Shown here in pieces: positions 44,900 to 53,888 of a stretch of DNA of 64,000 nucleotides. A program made the translations under genes and the position numbers. Location of the stretch: the NCBI GenBank assembly GCA_037045145.1, contig JBAOIA010000011.1, positions 744,001-808,000 of the forward strand, in the 5' to 3' direction. The notes under the pieces were generated by a model. The model did not search any database. It was not told where the DNA came from and saw only the letters and a list, made by a program, of their open reading frames with translations. Origin of the DNA: Bacteroidia bacterium (GTDB lineage Bacteria > Bacteroidota > Bacteroidia > AKYH767-A > OLB10). Positions within the stretch are counted from its first letter, which is position 1; the number at the start of each line of letters is the position of its first letter.

Positions 44900-45982
44900 A
44901 TGATTTTAGGCGTACCCAAGGAGTTAAAAGACCGCGAAAGGCGGGTAGCACTGACCCCTGATGTTGTTAAAAGTTTAGTAGCCTCCGGCTACAATGTTGT
45001 TGTTGAAAATGGTGCCGGTGAGGCTTCTTTTTATACAAACGACCAATATAAAAATGCCGGAGCAACACTTGGTGATAAAACACAGGTTTACAACAGCGAT
45101 GTTGTGTTGAAAGTTAATGCACCACAACCGGCAGAAATTGCGCAGATGAAAAGAGGTGCAGCACTTATTTCTTTTATGTGGGCTGCTACAAATACAGAAT
45201 TGGTTGAAGCCTGCAAACAAGCCGGAGTTAATGCGTTTTCAATGGATGCCATTCCACGTATTTCCAGAGCACAAAAAATGGATGCACTTAGTTCGCAGGC
45301 CAATCTTGCAGGATATAAAGCTGTTATTTTATGTGCAGACACGTTGGGAAAAATTCTTCCAATGATGACTACTGCTGCAGGAACCATCCGTCCTTCTAAA
45401 GTAGTGATATTTGGTGCAGGAGTAGCCGGGTTGCAGGCAATTGCCACCGCTAAACGCCTTGGCGCAGTAGTGGAGGTGAGCGACATCAGACCTGAAACAA
45501 AAGAACAAGTTCAGTCACTCGGTGGAAAGTTTATTGAAGTAAAAGGTGATGATAGTATAAAAATTGAAGGTGGTTATGTGAAAGGTGTTTCAGAAGAATT
45601 TTTGAAGAGACAGCAGGAATTAGTAGCAAAACATATCAAAGAAGCAGACATTGTAATTACAACAGCATTAATTCCCGGAAAGAAAGCACCGTTGTTAGTG
45701 ACAGAGGAGATGGTTAAGAGTATGAAAAACGGCTCAGTTATTTTAGACATGGCAGTAGAGCAAGGTGGGAACGTAGTTGGAAGCGAACTGAATAAAACGG
45801 TACAGAAGAATGGTGTAACCATTATTGGCGAAAGCAATATCCCCAGTTTATTACCGATGAATGCCAGCGACCTTTATGCAAAGAATATTCAAACTTTTTT
45901 ACTGCACCTTACCACCAAAGATGGATTTAAATGGGAAATGGAAGAAGAAATAACCAAAGGAAGTTTAATAGTGAAATCTTGA
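44900..45982 (+). CDS. pntAA: NAD(P) transhydrogenase, alpha subunit part 1 (domain I)
   Basis: 360 aa, soluble NAD(H)-binding component. The N-terminus (MILGVPKELKDRERRVALTP) is shared with alanine dehydrogenase. The Rossmann motif is VVIFGAGVAGLQAIATAKRLG, followed by DMAVEQGGNV. First of three adjacent pnt genes; the alpha chain is split in two, as in Rhodospirillum. The complex uses the proton gradient to make NADPH from NADH. Confidence 0.95.
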   Translation: MILGVPKELKDRERRVALTPDVVKSLVASGYNVVVENGAGEASFYTNDQYKNAGATLGDKTQVYNSDVVLKVNAPQPAEIAQMKRGAALISFMWAATNTELVEACKQAGVNAFSMDAIPRISRAQKMDALSSQANLAGYKAVILCADTLGKILPMMTTAAGTIRPSKVVIFGAGVAGLQAIATAKRLGAVVEVSDIRPETKEQVQSLGGKFIEVKGDDSIKIEGGYVKGVSEEFLKRQQELVAKHIKEADIVITTALIPGKKAPLLVTEEMVKSMKNGSVILDMAVEQGGNVVGSELNKTVQKNGVTIIGESNIPSLLPMNASDLYAKNIQTFLLHLTTKDGFKWEMEEEITKGSLIVKS

Positions 45983-46004
45983 ATCAATTTAAGTATAAAA
46001 AATT

Positions 46005-46310
46005 ATGACTGAAATTATCAATTTTATCGGAACGCATCAGGAGATTATTTTCTTTATCATCCTATCAGTATTTGTTGGAATAGAAGTTATTGGTGGCGTA
46101 CCTACTGTATTGCACACTCCACTGATGTCGGGTGCCAACGCCATACATGGTGTGGTTATAGTGGGCGCCATTATAGTGATGCTCAATGTTGATGCTAACG
46201 ATTATTTAGCGCTTGCATTAGGCTTTCTTGCAGTAGTGCTCGGTACACTCAATGTGGTAGGTGGATTTGTAGTTACCGACCGCATGTTGGAAATGTTTAA
46301 GAAAAAATAA
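46005..46310 (+). CDS. pntAB: NAD(P) transhydrogenase, alpha subunit part 2 (membrane part)
   Basis: 101 aa with three membrane helices, including IIFFIILSVFVGIEVIGGVP and the HTPLMSGANAIHGVVIVGA segment conserved in the membrane domain. It joins PntAA to PntB in the membrane sector. Starts 22 bases after pntAA. Confidence 0.94.
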   Translation: MTEIINFIGTHQEIIFFIILSVFVGIEVIGGVPTVLHTPLMSGANAIHGVVIVGAIIVMLNVDANDYLALALGFLAVVLGTLNVVGGFVVTDRMLEMFKKK

Positions 46311-46342
46311 GAGTACCGAAAAAAAATTAAAGAAATCAGCAC

Positions 46343-47779
46343 ATGACACCTGAAGTACTATATAATATCAGAACCATTAGTTACATCATAGCTTCTGCAA
46401 CATTTATCATTGGTTTAAAACGTATGGGTAATGCCAAAACTGCACGTAACGGTAACCTTATTGCCGCAGTAGGGATGACCTTGGCCATTATTGCATCAAT
46501 ATTTATTCATGTCAACAAAACACAAACAGCAATAGGTGATGAATTTGTAAAAGTTGAAACACCGGGGTTCATTTACGCATTAATTTTTGCAGCCATCATT
46601 ATCGGAACTATTATTGGATGGCTGACAGCTAAGAAAGTGCAGATGACAAAAATGCCAGAACTGGTTTCTATGTTCAATGGTATGGGTGGTGCCTGTGCAG
46701 CACTTATAGGATTAATGGAATTTCATCACAACACCGGCAATACAGGCGCATTGATTGCAATTGTTCTGGGCTTGATTATAGGTAGTGTTTCTTTTTCAGG
46801 AAGTATCATTGCATTTTTGAAATTGAACGGCACCATGAACAAGCCGGTGAGATTACCTTCTTACAATATCATCAATACGTTGGTGATGATGGGTGTATTT
46901 TCATTTGGTGCTTATATGATTTTCAGTGGAACAGAAAGTACAATGTTGCTGTATTTATTATTTGCCGCTGCTTTGGTTTATGGAATTTTGTTTACCATAC
47001 CAATTGGTGGTGCCGATATGCCTGTAGTAATTTCATTACTCAACTCCTTTACCGGACTTGCAGCAGCTTTCGGTGGTTTCTTGTACGACAACAAAGTGAT
47101 GCTCACAGGTGGTATTCTGGTGGGCTCTGCGGGCACACTGCTGACACTGGTGATGTGCAAAGCAATGAACCGTCCGTTGAGCAATGTAATTTTTGGTGCC
47201 TTTGGTGGAGGCAATACCACTGCCGGTGATGGTCCCGATGTTAAAGGAAGTATTAAAGATATGTCTGTTGCCGATGCTGCTGTTTTGTTGAATTATTCAA
47301 AGAAAGTTGTGATTGTTCCCGGTTATGGATTGGCAGTAGCGCAGGCTCAACATGTCATTCACGAATTGGAAATGTTACTTGAAGAAAGAGGTGTGGAAGT
47401 CAAGTACGCCATCCATCCTGTAGCTGGTCGTATGCCCGGACACATGAATGTGTTGCTGGCAGAAAGTAATGTGGACTACGGCAAGTTGGTAGAGATGGAA
47501 GAGATAAACCCTGAATTGGAACAAACCGATGTGGTGTTGGTAGTTGGTGCCAATGATGTAGTGAATCCTGCTGCAAAAACAGATCCATCATCACCAATCT
47601 ACGGTATGCCTATTCTGGAAGTTGATAAAGCAAAACATATTATCGTAAACAAGCGCTCCATGAATGCAGGTTATGCCGGTATTGACAATCTGCTGTTTTA
47701 CGATCCGAAAACAAGCATGCTGTTTGGTGATGCGAAAAAAGCATTGACAGAACTGGTAGCAGAATTAAAAACTATGTAA
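46343..47779 (+). CDS. pntB: NAD(P) transhydrogenase, beta subunit
   Basis: 478 aa. Eight or nine membrane helices (to about residue 280) precede the NADP(H)-binding domain III with VVIVPGYGLAVAQAQHVIHE, AIHPVAGRMPGHMNVLLAE and VVGANDVVNPAAKTDPSSP. KRSMNAGYAGIDN closes it. With PntAA and PntAB it forms the proton-translocating enzyme. Complete and in the standard order. Confidence 0.95.
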   Translation: MTPEVLYNIRTISYIIASATFIIGLKRMGNAKTARNGNLIAAVGMTLAIIASIFIHVNKTQTAIGDEFVKVETPGFIYALIFAAIIIGTIIGWLTAKKVQMTKMPELVSMFNGMGGACAALIGLMEFHHNTGNTGALIAIVLGLIIGSVSFSGSIIAFLKLNGTMNKPVRLPSYNIINTLVMMGVFSFGAYMIFSGTESTMLLYLLFAAALVYGILFTIPIGGADMPVVISLLNSFTGLAAAFGGFLYDNKVMLTGGILVGSAGTLLTLVMCKAMNRPLSNVIFGAFGGGNTTAGDGPDVKGSIKDMSVADAAVLLNYSKKVVIVPGYGLAVAQAQHVIHELEMLLEERGVEVKYAIHPVAGRMPGHMNVLLAESNVDYGKLVEMEEINPELEQTDVVLVVGANDVVNPAAKTDPSSPIYGMPILEVDKAKHIIVNKRSMNAGYAGIDNLLFYDPKTSMLFGDAKKALTELVAELKTM

Positions 47780-47806
47780 GATCTGTTTTTCCTGGTATAG
47801 GTACTT

Positions 47807-49963
47807 TTATACTCGGATACCGATTATCAAAACATCATCAACCTGCTCGTTGTCTCCTTTCCACTCATTGAAGTAGTTCTGTAAATAAACTTTCTGTTCA
47901 CTCATGCCAAGGTGTTGAATAGAAACTAAAATGTCTTTTAGTTTTTTAGTCATTAATTTTTTGCCATAGTCACCACCAAACTGATCGGCATAGCCATCAG
48001 AAAAAAGATAAATGGTGTCGTTTTGCTGTAAATTGATTTTGTGATTGGTGAACTGATTGTTGTGTTTAATCTGTAGTCCTCCAATGGGAAATTTGTCTGC
48101 TGCATAAACAAAAAGTTCGTTGTTTCTGATTAGCCATAATGGTCTGTTGGCACCGGCAAATTCTAAACTCATTTTTTCTGCATTAAAAGAGCAGATAGAA
48201 ATATCCATACCATCATGAGTTTCGCTTTCATGTTGTTTTAGCGAATTGATTATACCTTCGTTCAAAGCATCTAAAACCTCTGAAGGAGTGGTAATATTTT
48301 TTTCATTGATTATAGATTTGAGTAAAGAACTTCCGATGATACTCATAAATGCACCTGCTACACCATGACCGGTACAATCTGCAGCAGCTATTATATGTTT
48401 GTTGTCTTTTTCTGTAAACTCATAAAAATCACCACTGACAATATCTTTTGGCAGATAAAGAATGAATGATTTGTCAAGTGTTTTGTAAATGGTATTTAAG
48501 TTAGGCAGAACAGCGGACTGAATTCGTTTTGCATAAATGAGGCTGTCAGTGATTTCTTTATTCTTGTTCAGGATTTCGTTGTTTTTCTCTTCAAGCTCCA
48601 ATGTTCTTTCTGTTACTTTGTTTTCCAGCAAAATATTTTGTTGAGCAAGAATATTTTTCTTCTCTGTTTCCTGCAATAAATTTTCTTCGCCAAGTCTTTT
48701 AATGGTTTGAACCTGTTCTATCAATTGAGTTTGATTCTTTCCATAACGTCTTGCCAATACAATAGCAACTGTAATTGGATAAACACCTGCACTGATTGTA
48801 AAAAGTGTATTTAAGATGTTGTCTGAAATATTTTGTTGATCAAAACTTTTAATTATTGAATACCCAATAGGAAGTAAAAAAAGCAAAATCCCTACTCCTG
48901 TACCATAAGTTAAAAGTTTTGCATCCCATTTTTTTTGCCCAAAACCTTGTACCCAATGATAGGCAATGGAGAATATAGAGTAAGAAAAAAAGATTATGGT
49001 GCTCAGGACTTTAATAACCGGCACTTCAAAGGTGCGAACAAAATTTATTGTAAGCGAGATGTCGTTGGGAATAATCAAAGCAATTAACATCACCATACAC
49101 ATGATGAAGAGTGGAGTTTTTGTTTTATGAATATTGTTTATTGCTAATGCCATGAAAATAGCCAGCAATTCCAGCGAAATCAAAAAAGAATAAGTAGAAA
49201 TTACATTAACAACAGGAGTTTGTGGCAGAACATTGGAAAGGTATTGAATAGCTGTGGCTAAACAATATAAGCCAAAGAATAAATATTCTTTATTTCTGAT
49301 AAAGAAATAAAACAAAATTAGCACTAAGGCAAATGAAAAATAAAATGTGGCAACAGCGTTGTGTCTGACTTTGTCGTTTTGTTCTGCCTTTTGATTTTCA
49401 AGTGCCCATTTTTCTTCTCCTAACCTTAAATGAAGTGAAAAAGTTTTTACATTCGGATCTGGCAGATAGAGAACCTGCAAAAGATTTTTTTGTTGCGACA
49501 ATACAAAGCTTTTGTAATTTTCTTTTAAAGCCTGAAGGTCTGTATATTTTACAGAATTATTAAAAACACCATCTGAAGTAAGTGTGGTAGTATTCAACAA
49601 AACTTTTACCGAACCGGTGGTACTGTAAAAAAGATATTTCACTCTATTGAGCATATTGCTATCAACCAAAAATGTAGTAGAAAGTAAAAATGCTTCAGGT
49701 TCGTGCCTGCGGAAAAAGAAAGTGTCAATGGAAGATGTATTAAAGGAGTTTACATTACCATCTTTATTATAAACTGTAATGTGCCAATTAAAGTTTCTTA
49801 ATGCATTCAGGCTATAAAGGGTATCTTGTTTGGCAGGCTTTGATCCAAAAAAATTAAGGGTATCGGTTCTTGTGTTTGCATACCCTGAAAAGTAACTGAG
49901 ACTTAGGAGTATAAATAGAAAATAGCGATGAGAAAAAGATGAGTCATTAAAGTTTATGAGCAT
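47807..49963 (-). CDS. 7TM-sensor SpoIIE-type protein phosphatase
   Basis: 718 aa. A signal sequence and roughly 170-residue extracytoplasmic beta domain (7TMR-DISM type) are followed by seven membrane helices (about 205-420), a coiled coil (ETEKKNILAQQNILLENKV and onward), and a PP2C-like SpoIIE domain from about 500. Its metal motifs are DIVSGDFYEF, AADCTGHGVAGAFMS and LFSDGYADQFGG. It probably senses an external signal and dephosphorylates an anti-sigma antagonist or similar; the partner is not adjacent. Confidence 0.88.
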   Translation of the reverse strand: MLINFNDSSFSHRYFLFILLSLSYFSGYANTRTDTLNFFGSKPAKQDTLYSLNALRNFNWHITVYNKDGNVNSFNTSSIDTFFFRRHEPEAFLLSTTFLVDSNMLNRVKYLFYSTTGSVKVLLNTTTLTSDGVFNNSVKYTDLQALKENYKSFVLSQQKNLLQVLYLPDPNVKTFSLHLRLGEEKWALENQKAEQNDKVRHNAVATFYFSFALVLILFYFFIRNKEYLFFGLYCLATAIQYLSNVLPQTPVVNVISTYSFLISLELLAIFMALAINNIHKTKTPLFIMCMVMLIALIIPNDISLTINFVRTFEVPVIKVLSTIIFFSYSIFSIAYHWVQGFGQKKWDAKLLTYGTGVGILLFLLPIGYSIIKSFDQQNISDNILNTLFTISAGVYPITVAIVLARRYGKNQTQLIEQVQTIKRLGEENLLQETEKKNILAQQNILLENKVTERTLELEEKNNEILNKNKEITDSLIYAKRIQSAVLPNLNTIYKTLDKSFILYLPKDIVSGDFYEFTEKDNKHIIAAADCTGHGVAGAFMSIIGSSLLKSIINEKNITTPSEVLDALNEGIINSLKQHESETHDGMDISICSFNAEKMSLEFAGANRPLWLIRNNELFVYAADKFPIGGLQIKHNNQFTNHKINLQQNDTIYLFSDGYADQFGGDYGKKLMTKKLKDILVSIQHLGMSEQKVYLQNYFNEWKGDNEQVDDVLIIGIRV

Positions 49964-49980
49964 ACATATCTTATTGCAGG

Positions 49981-50001
49981 GCTAATTTAACGTAAATTAG
50001 C
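49981..50001. promoter_or_regulatory. 9-bp perfect inverted repeat between divergent genes
   Basis: GCTAATTTA at 49981-49989 and TAAATTAGC at 49993-50001, separated by ACG, lie between the start of the SpoIIE gene and that of the glycosyltransferase-HAD gene. No T-run follows, so an operator is more likely than a terminator; chance AT-rich symmetry is possible. Confidence 0.4.
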
Positions 50002-50079
50002 AACATGAGAATAGCAAAGGAATGATAAATGAGCAGTAATGGTGATAAACTAAATTGATATTTTATATGTTTAGATAAG

Positions 50080-51459
50080 ATGATTACTGTAATTATACCA
50101 TCTCTTAATGAAGAAGAGAATATTGGAAGTGTAGTATTGTTTGCAAAGGAAAACCCATTGGTAACAGAGGTTTTGGTTGTAGATGATAAATCAATTGATA
50201 GTACCGTTCGGATTGCTCAGGATAGTGGTGCACGTGTCATTACAAGTACTCGAATTGGGAAAGGGGGCTCTATGCGTGAAGGGGTGATGTTTGCTACCAA
50301 TGAAGTGGTTGTTTTTTTAGATGCAGACATTAATCCTTACCCTCATTTTACAATTAAACTGTTAACAGAACCAATTTTACAAGGTGGTGCTGATTTTGTG
50401 AAATCTTCTTTTAACAGAAATGCAGGACGTGTAACAGAACTTGTAGCAAAACCAATGTTGAGTATTTTTTTTCCTGAACTGTTGCAATTTCAACAGCCTT
50501 TGAGTGGAATGATAGCCAGTAAGAAATCATTGCTTCAAAAGTTAGACTTCAGAGAAGACTATGGTGTAGATATTGGGATACTCATTGATATGCACTTAAT
50601 GCATGCTAATATTCAGGAGGTAGATATTGGGTATATTGAGAATAAAAGTAAACCATGGCAGGCTTTGGGAAAAATGAGCAAAGAAGTTGCACAAACGATC
50701 ATCTTAAAAGCCTCATCATCCAACAGTCCGCACTATAATTTTGAAGAGTTTGGCGTGTTAAATGAAATTAGGTCACAAATGGATTTTGCATTGGCAAGTC
50801 AACAGGAGTCCCTCAACAAACTGATTGTTTTTGACATGGATAATACAATATTGCGAGGACGGTTTATTGATACCTGTGCTGATAAATTTAATTTTAAGAC
50901 ACAGTTAATGGATATTCGCTCGTCTGAAACAGATAGTACCATCCTGACCAAAAGAATTGCCAAGCTTTTAAAGAATAGAACTATTGATGAACTGATTGAT
51001 GTTGCAGACAGCATAGATATTGTTGCAGACACCGAGAAGATTATTGATAATTTAAAGATTCGGGGTTATGTTGTAGGTATTATTTCTGATAGTTATGATT
51101 GCATCACCAATCATGTCAAAAATAAATTAAGGATGGATTTTTCACTATCAAACGAATTGGAGTTTTCCAAAAGCATTTGTACAGGAGAGGTAAAAATCCC
51201 ATCTTTCTTTGTAAGCAATGAAAACAGCTCATGTAAGCATGTATTATGCAAAACCAATGCCCTCCATAAACTATTAGAGAAGTATAATATTAAGAAAGAA
51301 AACAGTGTAGCGATTGGAGATAGTATGAATGATCTTTGCATGATTAAGGAGGCTGGCTTAGGCATTGCATTTTGCTCTAAAGATGAGCTACTCAACCACC
51401 ATGCAGATTTGATTATTCGGAAACCGGAATTTAGCGAATTGTTGAACCTTGCAAAATAG
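50080..51459 (+). CDS. GpgS-like glycosyltransferase (GT81) fused to a HAD phosphatase
   Basis: 459 aa, two domains. Residues 1-230 match glucosyl-3-phosphoglycerate synthase: VIIPSLNEEENIGSVV, VVDDKSIDST, DxD at Asp81/Asp83 (FLDADINP), GRVTELVAKPMLSIFFPELL and QPLSGM. Residues 245-459 are a HAD-IB (SerB-like) phosphatase: FDMDNT with Asp252/Asp254, GIISDS near 333-338, and AIGDSMND near 411-418. A synthase and the phosphatase for its product in one chain would make glucosylglycerate (or a related glycoside) from NDP-glucose and 3-phosphoglycerate. That reading is inference from the fusion. Confidence 0.8.
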   Translation: MITVIIPSLNEEENIGSVVLFAKENPLVTEVLVVDDKSIDSTVRIAQDSGARVITSTRIGKGGSMREGVMFATNEVVVFLDADINPYPHFTIKLLTEPILQGGADFVKSSFNRNAGRVTELVAKPMLSIFFPELLQFQQPLSGMIASKKSLLQKLDFREDYGVDIGILIDMHLMHANIQEVDIGYIENKSKPWQALGKMSKEVAQTIILKASSSNSPHYNFEEFGVLNEIRSQMDFALASQQESLNKLIVFDMDNTILRGRFIDTCADKFNFKTQLMDIRSSETDSTILTKRIAKLLKNRTIDELIDVADSIDIVADTEKIIDNLKIRGYVVGIISDSYDCITNHVKNKLRMDFSLSNELEFSKSICTGEVKIPSFFVSNENSSCKHVLCKTNALHKLLEKYNIKKENSVAIGDSMNDLCMIKEAGLGIAFCSKDELLNHHADLIIRKPEFSELLNLAK

Positions 51460-51499
51460 GTTGAACTAAAAAATGTAGTTGTGAAAAACGGGGGTTAAG

Positions 51500-51521
51500 A
51501 AATCAACAGCCTTGTTGATTT
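51500..51521. terminator. Weak hairpin terminator between convergent genes
   Basis: AAATCAACA at 51500-51508, loop GCCT, TGTTGATTT at 51513-51521, followed on the plus strand by T then A-rich sequence. It reaches into the stop codon of the OMP gene. Confidence 0.45.
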
Positions 51522-52123
51522 TAAAAACGATATCCCATAGCAAAGCTGAATTTCACGCTTGGAGAAACCGGAGTAGTGTCAAAACTATCATTGTCATTTT
51601 CTTCATCTTCAATGGCAGAATCAAAATAGTTTATACCAATGCCCAGATCCATTCCTAAATACAGGGTTTTAGCAATTGTAACATTTAAGCTGTTGTTGAT
51701 CATAAAGCCTAATTGTGTATGGTTGTCGGAATGCTTATATCTTGTGTAGATATATTGATTTCCATTCCAAACACTTTCCGTACGGCTGTGTTCAATTTGT
51801 CCACCTGCAAAGTAGAACTGAGGCCCCACAGCATAGCGTACCACACCTTGCCTTGTTGGATACAGTTTTATGGCAGGCATAAAATAAAAAAATCCGGGAT
51901 TGCGCAGTGACAAATTCACAGGAAGTTGAATGCCAATTAATCCATCGGAAACAATTCTTTCATAATTAATGCCTACTGCAACATCCGTATTGTTGTCCAT
52001 AGGCTCGTTAGAAATAATTGTCATGGGTGTAATGGTGAAAATATTATTACCCAACTCCGGTTTATCCTGTGCCATTAACATAGTGGAAGTCAGCAGGAGT
52101 AATGATGCAAGTATTGTTCTCAT
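51521..52123 (-). CDS. Predicted outer-membrane beta-barrel protein
   Basis: 200 aa, signal peptide MRTILASLLLLTSTMLMAQ. Alternating-strand pattern (FTITPMTIISNEPMDNN, VGINYERIVSDGLIGIQLP, LYLGMDLGIGINYFDS) ends in FSFAMGYRF with a terminal Phe, as in Bacteroidota small barrel proteins. An acidic loop (EDEENDNDSFD) lies near the end. Promoter box TATTTTTG at 52172-52179 on the minus strand. Function unknown. Confidence 0.7.
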   Translation of the reverse strand: MRTILASLLLLTSTMLMAQDKPELGNNIFTITPMTIISNEPMDNNTDVAVGINYERIVSDGLIGIQLPVNLSLRNPGFFYFMPAIKLYPTRQGVVRYAVGPQFYFAGGQIEHSRTESVWNGNQYIYTRYKHSDNHTQLGFMINNSLNVTIAKTLYLGMDLGIGINYFDSAIEDEENDNDSFDTTPVSPSVKFSFAMGYRF

Positions 52124-52171
52124 AGATTATTTTTTAAAACGCTGTTTTATTGATGATGTTATTTGTCTGGG

Positions 52172-52179
52172 CAAAAATA
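52172..52179 (-). promoter_or_regulatory. Candidate promoter -7 box for the OMP gene
   Basis: Minus-strand TATTTTTG, 48 bases before the start at 52123; fits TAnnTTTG. Confidence 0.45.
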
Positions 52180-52192
52180 ATAGAGTTTAGCA

Positions 52193-52218
52193 TTAAAATG
52201 CGCTTTATTGCATTTTAA
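52193..52218. repeat. 9-bp inverted repeat between divergent genes
   Basis: TTAAAATGC at 52193-52201 and GCATTTTAA at 52210-52218, eight-base loop, just upstream of both divergent promoter boxes. It could be an operator; weak evidence. Confidence 0.35.
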
Positions 52219-52236
52219 GATTTTAAGGGTAATTCA

Positions 52237-52244
52237 TACCTTTG
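52237..52244 (+). promoter_or_regulatory. Candidate promoter -7 box upstream of the E1 stump
   Basis: TACCTTTG fits TAnnTTTG, 21 bases before ATG 52266. It is likely the original promoter of the interrupted gene. Confidence 0.5.
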
Positions 52245-52265
52245 TAAAGAACTAAAAGTGAAATT

Positions 52266-52445
52266 ATGGCCGATCAGACAGTTATTACAGAAAACAAAGA
52301 GCTTTCATTTGGAGATTTCAGACAGGCGGTTCTAAACGATTATCGTTTAGGTCGCATTAGCCGCGAAACAAGCTTGCTGGGCCGAAGGGAGGTGCTTACA
52401 GGAAAAGCCAAATTTGGCATTTTTTCAATAAAAGAATTTAATTAG
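52266..52445 (+). pseudogene. 5' stump of a 2-oxoacid dehydrogenase E1 gene
   Basis: A 59-codon frame whose first 53 residues read like the start of the thiamine-diphosphate E1 enzymes of Bacteroidota: FRQAVLNDYRLGRISRE, SLLGRREVLTGKAKFGIF. In those enzymes GDGKE would follow, but here the frame runs SIKEFN and stops. The full protein is several hundred residues long, so this is a truncation near base 52424, with promoter and start intact. It marks the left border of the T6SS island. The rest of the gene is not in the window. Confidence 0.7.
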
Positions 52446-52452
52446 TATTTAT

Positions 52453-52460
52453 TATATTTG
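52453..52460 (+). promoter_or_regulatory. Candidate promoter -7 box of tssO-tssN-tssK
   Basis: TATATTTG fits TAnnTTTG, 67 bases before ATG 52528. No clear -33 TTG. It could drive the plus-strand T6SS genes. Confidence 0.5.
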
Positions 52461-52527
52461 CAGTTACTTAAAGTTTAAAGTAAAAATGATTTAAGAATCG
52501 TACACGTATATTTAACCTCACCCCATT

Positions 52528-53043
52528 ATGGAACCTCTCAACAAGAAGGAAATCAATACATCATTCATTCAGTTTATTGTAATGTTTTTGCTGGCAGTTT
52601 TATTTGCAATAATTTGTGTGTTTTTTGATATAAAATTTTTCAACAAAGATTACAGTGTTTTGAAAAATAAGCTAAAAGAAAAGGAAAGTGAAATTAGTTA
52701 TTTGCATTCAGTTGAAAATAAGATTGATTCAGTTAAAAAAGTTGTCTCTGAGTTAAAAGAACAGGATCCTAAAGAGTTTGATATTATGAAAGAAAATCTT
52801 TTCAACAATTTGTTGGTAATAGATTTGAGAGACACAACACTTACTACAAAAATTGATAATAGCATTCATGATATGGGGCGTCAATGGTTAAATGATAAAC
52901 AAAGGCTTTTAAAAAATGCTGATTTGGAGATGGTATTACAAAGGAAGAATAAACTAATTCAAACATATGCAAATAGGCTGATGAATGATTGTGGACTTTC
53001 AAAAGATCAAATTAATTTATTAAATAATACAATCGGTGATTAA
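52528..53043 (+). CDS. tssO: Type VI secretion protein TssO
   Basis: 171 aa. NKKEINTSFIQFIVMFLLA opens with a charged segment and one membrane helix, then an extracytoplasmic coiled coil (KNKLKEKESEISYLHSVENK) and a helical end. This is the layout of TssO, a component found only in the Bacteroidota type VI system (subtype iii), thought to be part of the membrane complex that replaces TssJLM. Recognition is by architecture and neighbours; identity is low. Overlaps tssN by eight bases. Confidence 0.7.
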   Translation: MEPLNKKEINTSFIQFIVMFLLAVLFAIICVFFDIKFFNKDYSVLKNKLKEKESEISYLHSVENKIDSVKKVVSELKEQDPKEFDIMKENLFNNLLVIDLRDTTLTTKIDNSIHDMGRQWLNDKQRLLKNADLEMVLQRKNKLIQTYANRLMNDCGLSKDQINLLNNTIGD

Positions 53044-53863
53044 ATCAAGTGTTTTTTCGCAAGCAAACAAGGTTAGATCCGCGACTAATAAAAGTGTACG
53101 GCAAGTTGCTGCTAAAACACAATTTAAGTACGTCTTGGTTTTTTGTATTATTTTAGTTTTACCAGCAGGAATACTATATCTGAATAAAGTAATTCCAACC
53201 CACATTTTTTGGGGGATGCAAATTTTTGCACTATTAATTGGATTTATACATGTATGGCAAATGGGTAAACGCTTTGATTGGAGAAATCAATATTCCTTAC
53301 AAAACAAATTGATATTATCCATTTTAATTATCTTTTTTACCATGGTTTTACAAAGTGTAGTAGTCTATTTCTGTAAACCTGCCCAAGAATTATTTATTCT
53401 ATTTCCTACCGGTATATTAACTTTCCTGTTTCCATTATTGATGTTTTCTGTATATGATTTTTCTACTGCAATCCCATCAGAGATTTATAAAACATGGAAG
53501 TATTCTTTGAATATTAATATGCAAGATATGGAATTAATTGATTTTAGTAATAGTTATATTGTTACTTTTCAGTTAAGAAAAACACCGGTTGACTTTAATG
53601 ATGCCTATATGAAATTTAAAGCACCACTTGACCGTCTGCCTTTCGGTGATTTATTCGCACTTTACATGAATGAGTATAGTGAAAAACATAGAGAATCACC
53701 TATTCAATACCTTAACTCTTCCAACCAGCCATATGATTGGATCTTCTATCGAAAACCAACAAGGTGGTGGAATAAAAGGAAGCTAATAGATCCATCTTTA
53801 ACTGTCAGGGAAAATAAAATAAAGGAGAATGATATAATTGTTTCAGAACGCGTTGAATACTAA
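53036..53863 (+). CDS. tssN: Type VI secretion protein TssN
   Basis: 275 aa, GTG start at 53036 inside the tssO gene. Four or five membrane helices (VFCIILVLPAGILYLNKV; MQIFALLIGFIHVW; LILSILIIFFTMVLQSVVVY; LFPTGILTFLFPLLMFSVY) occupy residues 30-150. A soluble tail with DWIFYRKPTRWWN and ENDIIVSERV follows. The length and pattern fit TssN, another membrane component restricted to Bacteroidota T6SS. The short overlap with tssO supports co-translation. Confidence 0.7.
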   Translation: MIKSSVFSQANKVRSATNKSVRQVAAKTQFKYVLVFCIILVLPAGILYLNKVIPTHIFWGMQIFALLIGFIHVWQMGKRFDWRNQYSLQNKLILSILIIFFTMVLQSVVVYFCKPAQELFILFPTGILTFLFPLLMFSVYDFSTAIPSEIYKTWKYSLNINMQDMELIDFSNSYIVTFQLRKTPVDFNDAYMKFKAPLDRLPFGDLFALYMNEYSEKHRESPIQYLNSSNQPYDWIFYRKPTRWWNKRKLIDPSLTVRENKIKENDIIVSERVEY

Positions 53864-53888
53864 ACTAATATCTTAAATAGGCTTTCTT

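Noticed and set aside
52266..52445. Independent small gene of 59 codons
   Set aside because: Sequence is that of an E1 dehydrogenase N-terminus and breaks off abruptly, so it is called a pseudogene.
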